Of a DNA stretch of 64,000 nucleotides, positions 11,197 to 22,511 are shown piece by piece (position 1 is the stretch's first letter; the number at the start of each line of letters is the position of its first letter). The stretch is from Ricinus communis. Lineage: Eukaryota; Streptophyta; Magnoliopsida; Malpighiales; Euphorbiaceae. The notes beneath the pieces are model-generated. The model worked only from the letters and a program-made list of their open reading frames with translations, searched no databases and was not told the DNA's origin. The DNA is taken from positions 18,690,489 to 18,754,488 of the forward strand of contig NC_063259.1 of assembly GCF_019578655.1 (NCBI RefSeq), written 5' to 3'. The translations under genes were made by a program, and so were the position numbers.

Positions 11197-11927
11197 GTCG
11201 GTTAGTGGTTCTTTAGTTCCACTCAAACCTTGGAATTACGACACTGGCTAACCATCACTCATAAGTAATGAGCAAGTTTCCTTCATCGCATGAATCCTTG
11301 AGTAGGGAGATGAGTAAAGGAAGGATGTTTTTTGCTTGTGGGAGCCTTTTATCCTTAACCAAGACTCAGCTCATGGTAATGATAGTAGTAACTTTCCTTA
11401 GGAATCCATTTTGCTTGCTATTTGAAATGCTTTTCCCTATAAGTACTTAGGCCCACATATTGGAAACCCTTGGCCCAAGAACATATGGAATTAGGCCTTC
11501 AGCCCGAAAATATGCAACCTTTATACTTATACTGAAAAATATCACCGTGTTTGCTTTAATATGCTTTTAGAGCTTATTGCATGCACGCTGATACTTATTA
11601 TCCCCTATTGATAGTAAGCCCAAACCAAAAATTCTAGGAAAGAGAGACTCGCCATGAACCATGAGCAGGAGAAATAAGGTTGGGAGAATGTTTTATGTAA
11701 TGACTTGTAAATATTTCTGTGTTTGTTAACCCTTTTCTTTATCTTTATTCATTACACGTGCATCATGCATACCATGAATTTCATGCATTATACTAACTCT
11801 TTATTTTGAAGCCATTTTAGATTATTATTCTTAGTTTGGATAAGACAAAAAGAGTATCAAAAGACCTATTTCACCAGCAATCGAGGTAATATCAGAAAAG
11901 AGCCTAAAAGGTCCACTAATTTCAAAG
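11197..11927 (+). other. Leader between left arm and Tat gag
   Basis: No gene is visible. The GTCGGTTAGTGGTTCTTTAG following the arm may be a decayed primer site, but no tRNA match could be confirmed. The region is otherwise noncoding up to the gag ATG at 11928. Confidence 0.4.
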
Positions 11928-12885
11928 ATGGTCCACAAGCAAGACATTGATACTATTAAGACTGCAATCATGGCTGACCTAAGGATTGTGATCCAAGATG
12001 AACTCCAACAAGCTTCAGCTGAGATTTTTAGGAAATAGACTATCTAAAAGACTATTACTGCCCTTGCAACTACTGTAACAGCTACTCATTATGAGGAAGC
12101 ATATGGTGAGCATTTCTAGAATCTAGATGACTATATGCTAGAACAAGCTAAGAAAGAGTCTGCTCTTATTGCAAAAGCTATTATGTAATCTAAGATTGTG
12201 CATACTCTGACTAAAAGGCTCGACAAGATGTAAGATATGCTCAATAATCAAGGTTTAGATTCAACCTTTGATTTCGATGAACTGATGCTGATTGGAGAAG
12301 ACAAGTTGCCTCCTATATTTCACATGCCTAAAATGCAAAAGTTCAATAGGACTGTAAATCCAAAAGTGCACTTAAAGCAATATGCTACTTCTATGAGTAC
12401 TAATCATTTGGCTAAAACCCAAATTATTAAGTTGTTTGTACTTTCATTAGAAAGGCTAGCTGTGAACTAGTACCATGGATTAGGAAGGCCCATCAAGTCT
12501 GATTGGAGAAGGCTTTCTGATGCTTTTGTGCAGCAATATAACTACAACGCTCACCTAGAAGTCTCTATAAGAGATTTAAAATCAATAAAGTAAAAGCCTA
12601 ATGAATCTTTTTTTGACTTCTTGACTAGATGGAGGAACAAGATGGTTCTAAGGAAGAACAAGCCTTCTAAGAAGGATCAAGTTTGAATGGCAGTTCGGAA
12701 TGTACTCCCATCTTAGGTGTAAAAGCTGCAAATTACGAATCTTAAGACATTCGCAGGCTTGTACGATGATGGCTTACAAGTAGAAGAAATTGAAAATGCT
12801 AAAGCTAGTTGGAGCATGAAAAATTATGAAGTGACAGAGATTGAAAAGCTACCATCTGAAGATGATGAAGCTTCACAAGATTCAA
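11928..12885 (+). pseudogene. Tat-type gag remnant
   Basis: The best coding stretch is 12237-12470, with LPPIFHMPKMQKFNRTVNPK and an HLKQYATSM segment, matching the Tat/Ogre gag pattern (LPPKFKMPxFxKFDGTxDPxxHL). Further pieces follow: a LSDAFVQQYNYN segment (12510-12545), a QKPNESFFDFLTRWRNKM-like segment (12595-12645), and a TFAGLYDDGLQVEE segment (12750-12790). Stops interrupt it at about 12036, 12468 and beyond. The gag would form the virus-like particle. No zinc knuckle and no protease or RT follow, so the element either was non-autonomous or lost pol by deletion. Confidence 0.7.
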
Positions 12886-14053
12886 TTTTTTTATTTATTT
12901 TAAGACAAAGACATTATTATGCATTTAGGATTAATAATATAACTTTGATTTTTGCTTGTCTTATGACGTCTATCTTAATGGTATTTTGCATGACAATGAT
13001 TATTACATGAGCATGTTTAATATTAATTCTCTTCAAATTGATTTATTTAGTCCAAGCACAAATGATAATCCTAGATACATTTCTATATTACATAAACTCT
13101 TGAAAAGAGGAAAAGGTGAGAGAATAAGAAAGAAAAAGAAAGAAAGAAAGAAAGAAAAAGAATAGCATTTGATACAATATGATTGAATTTAAGGTAGCAA
13201 AATTATTCAACAAACTGGAGCAAAGGAAGAAAGCCAAATTCATCCCTCATCACATAACAACCTTGAAGCAGGGATCCCCGAAGATTAAAAGATATTAAAG
13301 GTTGGTGCTCTGAACTTGAAAAATGCAAGACCCATTGCATTTGACTCCAAAAGGAAATTTAGATCAAGCTGGAAACTTTTATATTAGAAAAGAGAAAAGA
13401 TTAAGCCTAAGATGCTCAAAGATGCTCAAATCTCGGGGGCAATAAGTTCACAAGTCAATATCTCACCGTTTCAAATATTATCTTTGAAAAAAAAATAGAA
13501 AAATAAGAAAAAAAAAGAGAACAAGAAGTTTCCTTCTAATTAGAAAACCTTTATAAGCTAGTCAAATAAAATTTAAGTGAGAAAAATATATTCGACTAGA
13601 AAATCCGAATGGATTAATTGATAACAAGAATAGTATTATGTGAAATAGAAAATGTACCCTTTGTGCCCTTATTAAATAAACAAAATTTAATTAGAATTTT
13701 TTTCAAAACTTGGACATTACTTTTCATTACTTGTGCACTGCCAGAAGAAGAAAACAGAATAAGAAGCAAAACCTATGAGATGTAGATAGCAAGATCATTT
13801 TTTCTTCGACTTTTTATCTTTCTTGTGGAAAAATCCAAGAATTTGTAGCATTGCATCAATCGTGACATCACGCTCAATGAATTAACAGAGTTAGAGTCTT
13901 TCAATCTTGTCTTAAGAGAAGTCTTGAAAATCAATAGAATTATCTATAAGCATTGACAAAAGGGACCGTAAGTGCTTTAGTTCACACTTCTCATGCAGCC
14001 AAATCTTAAAAAGAGAAAATAAGAAAATAAAGAAAATATAAAGAAAAGAAAAC
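12886..14053 (+). other. Noncoding region after Tat gag
   Basis: AT-rich with no supported gene. It contains a GAAA-type microsatellite at about 13128-13162 and A-rich runs near 13485-13520. The short open frames here are low-complexity. Confidence 0.5.
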
Positions 14054-14196
14054 ACTAAGTTGAAAACTCGAAAGGGCGACTTAGGCAAAAGAGCAGTCTG
14101 CTAAGTTGAAAACCTGAAAGGGCAGTTTAGGTAAAAGTTAAGACATTAGCTTGCTAAGTTAAAAATTTGAAAGGGTGGCTTAAACAAAAGTTAAGG
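14054..14196 (+). repeat. Tandem repeat, about 45-bp unit, three copies
   Basis: CTAAGTTGAAAACTCGAAAG and the following GGCGACTTAGGCAAAAG recur at about 14054, 14100 and 14154 with substitutions. The GAAAAC-C-GAAAGGG pattern is typical of the 3' noncoding region of Tat/Ogre elements. Confidence 0.7.
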
Positions 14197-14646
14197 CATA
14201 AAAGTAAGAAAAGAAAAGAAATTTGGTTGTTATCTGCATGAGATTGTCACGAAGCCAACTATCATTACACAAGTATCAGTACAGTCCCTAGGCAAAAATA
14301 TTCAGTCCTCACATGCTTGAGTTATCTCCAGATCTGCATTTTCTATCGGCACCATGACTTTCAAATCTTTGATGTGAATCAATTATATGTGCCCGAATAG
14401 CAAGAATTCTCAAAGTGTTGATGTTGACAGGCAACAAAATGCCTTCGTCAAAACTGAAGGATATTTTTTGGAAATGCATTACATGCCATACATAATATGC
14501 ATATCATGCACCCTCGTTACTTTTTGCTTAATGTAATCTTTGTACACTTTTATATGTACCATTAACCTATAACAGGAAAATGACGAAGAGTTAAAAGAAA
14601 GAAAATGCTCGATGAATAAGAATCTAGCTGGAGCAAGTATTGATCT

Positions 14647-14900
14647 ACATTCAAGTTTACTTTCTGAAGCAGAAATTATCAAGTTTACATTCCGAAGTGG
14701 AATATCATCATATATCTCAAAGTGGAAGATAATAAGCTTATTCCCCGAAGTAGAGAATTCGTTCAAGTTCTGAAGAATAAATGTACTTCTCGAAGCAGAA
14801 GATCTCGAAGTGGATAACCAGTTTACTCCTTGAAGTTAAGAATCATAGAAGTAGGAAAATTTACCAAATCATAACCCAAAACAGAAATTACATCCCGAAG
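14647..14900 (+). repeat. Degenerate repeat with CGAAG[CT][AG]GA core
   Basis: About ten copies of a short motif (TTCTGAAGCAGAA, TTCCGAAGTGGAA, CCCGAAGTAGAG, CTCGAAGCAGAA, CTCGAAGTGGAT and similar) at irregular spacing of about 20-35 bp. They precede the next array. Confidence 0.6.
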
Positions 14901-14949
14901 TAAAAAGTGATAAAAAAACCAAAGGGAAGTCTGTGCAAGTATAAATCAT

Positions 14950-15310
14950 CAGGCATGTTTTCCAAATCAGATGGGCGTAGTTCCCAAATCAACAAGCGTG
15001 GTCCCTAAATCATCAAGCGTGATCCCCAAATCATCAAGCATGGTTCCCAAATCAATAGGCGTGGTCCCTAAATCATCCGGCGTGATCCCTAATTCATACG
15101 GGCATGGATCTTAAATCAATAGGCATGGTCCCTAAATTAGCAGGCGTGGTTCCTTAAATTATCATAGTTCTCATATCAACAGGCGTGGTTCCCTAATCGA
15201 ACAGGTGTAATCCTTCAATCAAGCAGGTGTGGACCTTCAGTAAAATAGGCGTGGTCTTTTAATCCATATTGGCGTGATCCCTAAATTTCAATGCATGTGG
15301 CCCCTAAATC
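14950..15310 (+). repeat. Tandem array of 21-22-bp unit, about 16 copies
   Basis: Consensus close to GGCGTGGTCCCTAAATCATCA. Units of 21-22 bp run almost without interruption from AGGCATGTTTTCCAAATC to ATGCATGTGGCCCC. Variation is mostly C/T and A/G changes. The array ends about 150 bp before the LTR. Confidence 0.8.
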
Positions 15311-15447
15311 AAAGTTGGAAATTATGCACCAGCTTAAGCTTACGAAGCGTGGCTTTTATAGCTCACATTCATATTCTTTTACCGTATTCTTGATATTTAT
15401 GCTTTGTCTCAATTTATTTAAAGTTCATTTGCATAAATCTCAACAAA

Positions 15448-15458
15448 TCGGGGGTAAC
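15448..15458 (+). promoter_or_regulatory. Polypurine tract of Tat-type element
   Basis: TCGGGGGTAAC directly precedes the LTR start TGTCAACACCC. A G-run in this position is usual in Tat elements. Confidence 0.55.
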
Positions 15459-15906
15459 TGTCAACACCCATTTTTCGGATCTAGATATTGATGGATTTAT
15501 AGAAAACCCTAATGATGAAAATTATTGCCTTTCTCGAGTCTCGAGAAATTGAGGAGGGGTGAATCCAAGTTAGGGTTAAGGATAATCAAATCAAAAATTA
15601 TTTTTCTATAATCAATTTGGACTCAATTGGTGGAGAAAATTCAGTTTGAGGGTTGAAACGATAATCTTTACAAGTTCAAGGACTAAATTGACCAGATTTT
15701 CAGAACTTTTCACCCTCAAAGCCAATCGGCTCTACACAATGTCGATTGGTTGATTTTTAAAATTGAACACCGTTTTACACGTGTTTTCGACTTAAAATGC
15801 CAAAATTAGTAAAAATAGATTTTTATAAGTGTTTTATGATAATTATTAGGATTTTAAAATATATATTTAGTGATAATTATTTAAGTTTTAAGGATTTTAA
15901 TTTATT
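15459..15906 (+). repeat. Tat-type LTR, 5' portion
   Basis: It starts TGTCAACACCC after the G-run and is colinear with the reverse arm at 10757-11196. It is interrupted at about 15906, where reverse Athila gag begins. Confidence 0.65.
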
Positions 15907-16617
15907 TGCATCTACCATCTACCTCGTGGCTGAGTTCAAACTACTGTAAAAAGTCTGCACCTGCATCCATAATGGCAAACCATAATGTGGACAATACCTC
16001 AGCAAGTCCTTATACCTCTCTCATGCATCATACATGCTCTCATTATCAAACTACACAAAAGAAGAAATATCATTATGCATCTTTGCAGTCTTAGCTAGAG
16101 GAAAGTACTTATAAAGGAATTTCTCAGCCAAAGAACTCCAGGTGGTGATAGTGTTAGCTGGCAGGGACTATAGCCATCTCTTTGCTCTATCCCTCAAGGA
16201 AAATGGGAATAGCCTAAGCCGAATGGCATCATTGATAGTCCCATTTCTCTTAAAGGTATCACAAATCTCCAAGAAATTCGCAATGTGGGCATTAGGATCT
16301 TCATTAGGCAAGCCCCCAAACTGTACACTTTGCTGCATCATCTAAACGACATTTGGCTTAATTTTAAAGTTATCCGCTGCAACAGCTGGCCTCACTATAC
16401 TAGCGTGTGTTCCCTCCAAGGAAGGTCTAGCAAACTCGTACATTGTCATGTTTGCTTTAGCGATGTTGTTGTTGTCATCTCCTATGTCTACTAGTGTATG
16501 GACCAGAATTTCTATTTGCTCCTCCTCCTCCACGTCTAATCGCTTCCTCAGCTGCCTAAGGGATCGCTTTGGTTCAAGCAGAGGGTCTACTGGTGTAGGA
16601 TTAGAACTCTTGGTCAT
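15907..16617 (-). pseudogene. Athila-type gag remnant
   Basis: From the ATG at 16617 the frame reads MTKSSNPTPVDPLLEPK, then MYEFARPSLEGT and [16 protein letters not shown], then the [16 protein letters not shown] block, TTWSSLAEKFLYKYFP and the MQVQTFYSSLN segment. This is the plant retrotransposon gag domain (Retrotrans_gag). Stops replace expected Gln or Trp codons (NVV*MMQQ, RWL*SLP, SFV*FD, TR*MVD; DA*ERY). It breaks off at 15907 against a Tat LTR, so the C-terminal gag and all of pol are missing. It is homologous to 47834-48194 and 57805-58960. Confidence 0.85.
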
Positions 16618-16759
16618 AAACTACCTGAATTGAACAAGGCAGCAACAACCCAAACAACTAATTAGAAGAGTATTTAAATAAAAAGCAATAACACAAACAG
16701 AAAAGAAAAATGACTAAAGTAACAAATAGAAAATTTTACTCTAGTTTTCAAACAAGTGT

Positions 16760-16780
16760 TCCCCGGCAACGACACCAAAA
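16760..16780 (-). promoter_or_regulatory. Primer-binding site (tRNA-Asp type)
   Basis: The reverse complement reads TTTTGGTGTCGTTGCCGGGGA, close to the tRNA-Asp complement. It follows the LTR end at 16784 by three bases. Confidence 0.75.
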
Positions 16781-16783
16781 ACT

Positions 16784-18289
16784 TGATGCGTTACGTATGC
16801 AACTACAACTAAGGTAGTGAATCTATCGATGTAGCCTAGCACAGCGGCAAGTATTAAAATATCGTATCCTTGGGGAAAGTGAAATCCTAGAGTTATTACT
16901 TCGTTCTTTATTATCTAGCCTAAAATTAATGACTAATGGTTTCTAGATTTACTAATGACTAAAAGCTAAGTTCTAAATGGAATGTGAGAATGAATGAGTA
17001 AATAAAGCAATCAAGACAAGAAAGCAAACCCAAATGGGACCTAGACTAGTTTGCAATCAAACAAAGGATAACAGATTGTTGAGTCCAATTATGCTACCCG
17101 TGGACGGATTCATAACTGAATTCGGTTTCCCTCTTAAGACAAGTGAATTCCTAAACCTAAGAACCTAAAGTTGGAATCTCTTCCTAACGATTGATTATTA
17201 AGTTAGCCTTAAGCTTTAATCTGCCTCTATTAAGCTTTGTTTATTCTTAATCCGACAAATTAATTAACCTTATCTCTAAATGGAAATTAACCTGATCTTG
17301 CAATTAAATTTCCAAACTCAATTAGAATTTCTCAATTGCTAAATGAATTCTATAAACAGTAATCAACACATTCAATGTAAAGAAAACAGGATTTAATTAT
17401 TAATTGCAAAAAGAATACAAAAAAGAATTTAAACAATCTTAACAATTCAGTACTATGTCAACATAGTAAGGAACCCCAACGGGTTCAACCAATCTAGCTA
17501 CACATTTTCATGTCTAAAGCAACTAGGAATTCAATTACAGTGAAAGAACAAATAAATCGAAACATATACACTCTTTTCCTCGAATTGGATGAACAGCTCG
17601 AAGCCTGGATCTATACTGCAGTTGATCTCCAAATTACTCCTTGATTTGTTCCAAAACTCTTCCTCAATCTTCAATCCAAAACTCAAATCACAAATCTGAC
17701 ATTCCAAAGTGGAATCTATTTCCTAGAAGCCCACTCAAATGCCTAAGAACACGTCTAGGAAGATTACGACAGAAGATCAAAAATCAAAATCGCCGATCTG
17801 GAACTCTCTCTTTCTCTTTTTGGCACGTTCCTTTTATTCAAGTCGCCAATACATGCGTGTTCCAGCCCATATTCCTCAACACGTGCCGTGTCCGGCCCGT
17901 GTTGGACTTCAATTGGAAGAATAAGCTGCATCGACCATGGTTGTGTTCTTGCCCGTGTTGGGCAACACGAGCTATGCTCTAGGGCGTAGTACCTTCGGAA
18001 AACGTGATGCTTCAAAGTAGTTAAACTACACAGCTTGGAATTTCTGCACGGGCTCCAACGCGGGCCATGTTAACTTTCCAAAAAGTCAACCCAAAATAAA
18101 ACGCCTCTAATTACATCCGTTTTCACTTGGAATTGATCTAGAATTACTTAAACATTGATGATGGACCTATAGCATCTCCTAGAATACAAATGGACATAAA
18201 ACACAGGTGATCTTGGAATAAAAACACAATAATTGCTAAGAAAATATATAATAATATGCAAGCAAACATGTGTAAAACTATGCACATCA
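16784..18289 (-). repeat. LTR (Athila-type, family C), full copy
   Basis: In reverse it starts TGATGTGCATAGTTTTACAC and ends CGTAACGCATCA, 1506 bp. The same family forms the solo LTR at 53958-55441. The CACGGCCCGTG-type array lies at about 17860-18080. Confidence 0.8.
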
Positions 18290-18688
18290 GATTCCAATTG
18301 ACAGAATGAATTGAATCGACCATGGCCATGTTCTTGCCCGTATTAGCCAACACGGGCAGTGTTCTGGCCAGTGTAAGCCAACACGAGTCGTGCTCTAGAG
18401 TGTGGTACCCTCAAAAAATTTTCTGCTTCAGAGTGCTTAAACTACGTGGCCTGAAATTTCTACACAGGCCGTGTTGACTTCTTAAAGTTCAACCCAAAAT
18501 CAAACGCCTCTAATTATGTCCATTTTCGGAATTGATCTAGAATTGCTCAAACACTGATGATAGACCTATAAAATCTCATAGAATACAAAAGGACACAAAA
18601 CACTGGTGATCTTGGAATAAAAACACAATAATTGCTAAGAAAATACATAATAATATGCAAGCAAACATGTGTAAAACTATGCACATCA
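18290..18688 (-). repeat. LTR family C, 5' portion (tandem partial LTR)
   Basis: It repeats the first about 400 bp of the adjacent full LTR (same TGATGTGCATAG start, GATCACC-GTGTTTTGTG, palindrome array) with many substitutions. It joins directly to the full LTR. Confidence 0.75.
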
Positions 18689-18707
18689 AATCACCCCACA
18701 CTTAAGC
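18689..18707 (-). promoter_or_regulatory. Polypurine tract
   Basis: In reverse GCTTAAGTGTGGGGTGATT abuts the LTR start. Confidence 0.6.
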
Positions 18708-20238
18708 TTTTCTTGTCCTCAAGCAATTAATAATTCAACTCGTAAAAACACAGTCAACAAATCCTTAAAGTTCATGCCCCTATACAAATTAGTAACAAAG
18801 AATAGAGATAATATCAATGCATGAAGAACTTAAATAACAACACTATAACAAACATCAAAAAACCAATTCCTCACAGGGATCACTCAACTCACTCAAAGTG
18901 TATATAAGGTGAGAAACAAATCCCTCAAAGCAAATGTATAAAACCCGCTTACCATAAGCTTGCTCATAAATCCTATCTCTGCTACTGCGAACAAATGAAT
19001 ACCAAAATCAAAGGGTTTTTACAAGGATTGTAATGGGGCTAAGGTAAAGGTATGGAGATTTGGGAAAGAGGTGTGAAAATGTTGGAAATTCTTGCAATAA
19101 ATAAAAATATATGCTCAAAGTATTAAATGCCCAAAACTTCAAAACCATATTCACAAAAATTCTCAATTTGTAGAATAATGCTAAAAAATGCTTTAGATCC
19201 AATAAAGAGATAAATAAATAAATAAATAATTTCAAAGAAAACTGAACTAGCAGCTTATAAGAGTGTTGCATACAACTGAATAAAGTTAAAAAGCAAAAAT
19301 ACAATTTGGATTGAAGGGAGCATCTCAAATATCAAAAGGACTTGGTGAACATAGCAAATGGCATTTTAATCCCAAATAAGAGTGAGCAGATCACAGAAAT
19401 TTCAGCATAGAGGTAAAGGAAAGATAAAATGAAAAGGCTAAGATGTAAAGTGTGAAATGGTGTAAAATGAAGAAAAGGGTAGTAAAAGCTCAACCATGGC
19501 TAGCTAATGGAAACCCACCCAAATGGTAGGCTTTTGGTCAAGTGTGGTGAATCCTAAGTTATCCAAATCATCTCATGGTATTCACAAATTCATGTAACCT
19601 CAATAAGCATTACAAAGCAAGCTCTAGAAGCAAAGTCAAGTACAATGCACCCTCAAACGAGAAATATAAAGAGCATATGTATAACGAATGCTCAAACTGG
19701 CTCAAAATCTCACATTTGAAGTGTGGCATTAGATGCAATTGGTTCTCAACATCATTAATTGAATCACCACTTAAGAAACACATGCATATGACATAATCAA
19801 CCTTCTAAGTTAAAATTCAACGACTCGAGAAACAATTAAGAAACACTAGTTTAACCCGGTAGAGTTGATGTATTAAACACTATTAATTATTTTCCAAGGA
19901 CAATGACCAACAAAGAAAAGTAACTGAAATTCTATAAATCAATTTGTCAATCAGCTCAAAAATAGCATACTTAAGTGCATAAAGACATAGTATCCTAACA
20001 TCCTAACAATATACATAATCAGTGATAGCAATTTTAGATACAGCTAAAAGAAAGTCACAACAAAGAGAAAGGAACATACAGTTTACCCACCCCACACTTG
20101 AAGAATACACTGTCCTCAGCGTAAACGAAGTAGGTACCCCTCATGGGAAGTACAAGTAAGGAAAGCAAAATCAATAAAATCTAAGTACATAACGTGTTGG
20201 CAAAATAAAGTAAAGAAAAGTAGAAAATGAAATAAAAT
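18708..20238 (-). other. 3' noncoding region of reverse Athila-type element
   Basis: About 1.5 kb with conserved noncoding blocks shared with 1471-3196 and 50549-52190. A TAAA microsatellite is at about 19207-19228. The short open frames are not conserved between copies. Confidence 0.6.
20086..20099 (-). promoter_or_regulatory. Second polypurine-tract-like motif
   Basis: In reverse AAGTGTGGGGTGGG, identical to 1736-1749, about 1.4 kb from the LTR start at 18688. Confidence 0.4.
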
Positions 20239-21855
20239 CTAACAAAGACTACCCTGATTGTCTGTCACGGCTGGTGGAGTGAAGATCGGTGCATCCTCAG
20301 CAGGGGCTGTGCTAATAGGCGGTGGGGGGTCCTGAGTGGAAGGTGAGGCTGGTGCATCCTCGACAGGAGCTGTGCTTGTAGGCGGTGGAGGGTCCTGAGT
20401 GGCAGCTGGAACTGGTGGAGGCTGGGTCGCATCTGGAAAGCAATCACTGAGGTCCAGCTCAATATCACCCAAGTCATCAAAGAATCGTTGCACTCCATCA
20501 TCCTTACCAGAATCAACTATCCGTGGAGTTGAGCTGCCATTTGATTTGACTGTGTAACCTGCCTCTTGAGGCCCTCCAAGAGCTACTGCAGTAGGTCATT
20601 AAAGCCCTAAAGCTGTGCTCTGGTCTCCTCCTAGAACTGCCTGAATTTAGTGAAGTACTCCTGCTGAAGGTTTGAAAGCTTGTCTAGGCGATTCGCAAGG
20701 GCACGTATCTGAGCACTGAAGGTGCTAGCAGTGTATGAAGATGAAACACTAGGAGAGGGGGCGAAAGCACGTGCCGGGTCAGGTATATCTCAAGGTTGTA
20801 GATCTAGTACGTCCACAGCTGGGTCGTGTGGTGCTCTAGCCCGGGCCTTCCTAACCTCCCGCAGGATCTGACTGACTAATTTGTACTCAACACTGAGGGG
20901 CCCTTGAGAAGCTATCACCATCCGCATGTTAACCATCTGGCGGACTCCTACTGGTAACATATCCCCTATTTGAGTCAGGTCACTCAAACAATCATCCAGA
21001 CCATCCAACCTCCTAGCCAAACGTGTGATGTAGGGGCCAAAACAGAGATGAATCTTCTTGGACTCCCTTACAAAGGTCCTGATATGATTTGCTAGGAGGT
21101 AGCCCATATCCAGCTTCCTCCACTGGTGTAGTGCCCAAAGGATGAAGACATCAGTTTGCGTCACTACCCCAAAGCTCTCCCCCCTGCGTGTAATAGTGTA
21201 GACCAAAAGTGTATGCAGATATCGTAGCTAGTCAAGAAGGCTGGATACCTTCGAGCAGCTCGGGTAGTAATACTCTGGTCTGGTCATAATCTCGTCCCAC
21301 ATCCTCTCATAAGGGATGGGGTGAGTATATAAGCACCCATGGTAAGCCTCTCTAGAGATCTCCTATTGAGTCTGTAGCCCCAAGTGCATCCCAAACTAAG
21401 GTACTGTCATCGAGAACTGTATGCCCCCGAGCCTGAAAGAAATGGCATATGGCTGATGCCAATCAATGATCTGCTGCTAGAGAAAGAAGGTGCTGCAGAA
21501 CTCTAAAGTGAGCTCTCGGTAGGTAGGCTCAATGTTGTCGACGAATCAAGCATATGGTAGGGTCTCAAAGAGCTCTCTGACCTCTAGGGCTAGTTCGACC
21601 TTCTCTAGCCCAGTGAAGTCAATACACCATCCAGTCTCGACTTACTTCCATCGAAGGGCTTTGAAGCCGCTTTCGTGGTCCAGGGGGATCAAATGTAGCG
21701 TGGGGCTGGTAAAGCCGGTCTCTCGAGGTGGGGCGGCTGTCTTGGCGTTGGTGGTCTTTGGAGCCTATTCTTTGTGAAGAAGAAGTGTCTGCATCTGTGC
21801 GATGTCTCTTGTAGTGTGCCTGTCGTGGAGGATGTTGTCTGGTGCATTCTGACAT
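20239..21855 (-). pseudogene. ATHILA ORF (post-pol), decayed
   Basis: A start codon at 21855 (MSECTRQHPPRQ) follows a TTTTCAG acceptor. The N-terminus is basic and proline-rich. The conserved centre lies at 21206-20790, with QTDVFILWALHQWRKLDMGY, CFGPYITRLARRLD and GDMLPVGVRQMVNM. The C-terminus has repeated DPPPP-STAP-EDAP units (20493-20239). The frame is interrupted between about 21619 and 21206 by stops and shifts and again near 20790, so it is a pseudogene. The family is known from the post-pol ORF of Athila elements; its biochemical role is not established from sequence. Confidence 0.75.
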
Positions 21856-21860
21856 TATAC

Positions 21861-22327
21861 CTGAAAAGATATTAGTCATTAACAGATGCACATAAAACAA
21901 AGCATGCATAGCAGATAAATAATTCAAGCAGCACAAAAATTTAGCCGAAATTTTCATAGCATAAAGATTGAAGAGGCAAAATTACATAACAAAAATTAAA
22001 TAACTACTATATCGTAACCAACACAGAAATTAAGACTTTAAAAAAATTTAAAAAATAAACTAAAAATAAAATAAAATAAATAAGACAAAATAATAAAATA
22101 ATATAATATAATATAATATAATATAATATAATATAATATAATAAAATAAAATAACAATAAAAAATAAAATGAAATAATATTCAAAGAACATTAAGCAAAA
22201 TAACATCAAATAGATAAGCAGAGAAAATAAAGAAAGGAAAAAATATAATAATAATAAAACTAAATAAAAAGAATAACAACTAACTATTAATAATGAAACA
22301 AATTAGGAAATAAAGAAGAAAACTTAC
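21861..22327 (-). other. Candidate intron before the ATHILA ORF
   Basis: In reverse the donor GTAAGT is at 22327-22322 and the acceptor TTTTCAG ends at 21861, six bases before the ORF ATG. The intervening 467 bp are AT-rich. The forward copy has the same donor at 96-101. This fits expression of the downstream ORF from a spliced RNA, as proposed for Athila-type elements; splicing itself is inferred. Confidence 0.45.
22097..22143. repeat. TAATA microsatellite
   Basis: About nine uninterrupted copies of a 5-bp ATAAT unit inside the intron-like region. Confidence 0.9.
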
Positions 22328-22511
22328 TTGGTTAATAACAAAAATGGAGAAAATTGCACAAAGATTGAAAATTTGTGGAGAATACGAGAGAGAATAAAAG
22401 AATCATAAAGATTTTTGCTTTGAAACAGTCGTGATATGCTAAATGCCCGTGTCCTTCTCCTCTTTTTATAGCCACTGCATCTGACACGCCCGTATTCTTG
22501 CCCGTGTGCAC
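22328..22511 (-). other. Leader of ATHILA ORF with palindrome-type blocks
   Basis: No gene. GGCTATAAAAAGAGG (reverse of 22464-22478) looks like a TATA region, so an internal promoter is possible. CACGGGCAAGAATACGGGCG-type blocks follow. The sequence continues at 27464 on the other side of the chromovirus. Confidence 0.35.

Larger units (their letters stand above)
10757..15906 (+). mobile_element. Tat-type (Ogre-like) gag-only element with inverted LTR arms
   Basis: Inside are a Tat-type gag (11928-12885), no recognisable pol, and a repeat-rich 3' region typical of Tat/Ogre elements (14054-15310). The sequence then passes a GGGGGTAAC tract into an LTR start at 15459. The left arm (10757-11196) is related to that LTR but points the other way. 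Both outer ends are cut by Athila-type sequence, so element boundaries and duplications cannot be defined. Confidence 0.6.

Noticed and set aside
14950..15310. Regular 21-22-bp repeats that could recall a CRISPR array
   Set aside because: There are no unique spacers; units are back to back and diverged, inside a plant Tat element.
10757..15906. Mutator-type transposon with long terminal inverted repeats
   Set aside because: The inner TGTCA starts follow a G-run tract on the right and enclose gag, which fits LTR arms better. No MULE transposase motif was seen.
20239..21855. Envelope glycoprotein function for the ATHILA ORF
   Set aside because: No clear signal peptide, transmembrane end or fusion segment could be seen, and the frame is broken; only the position fits.
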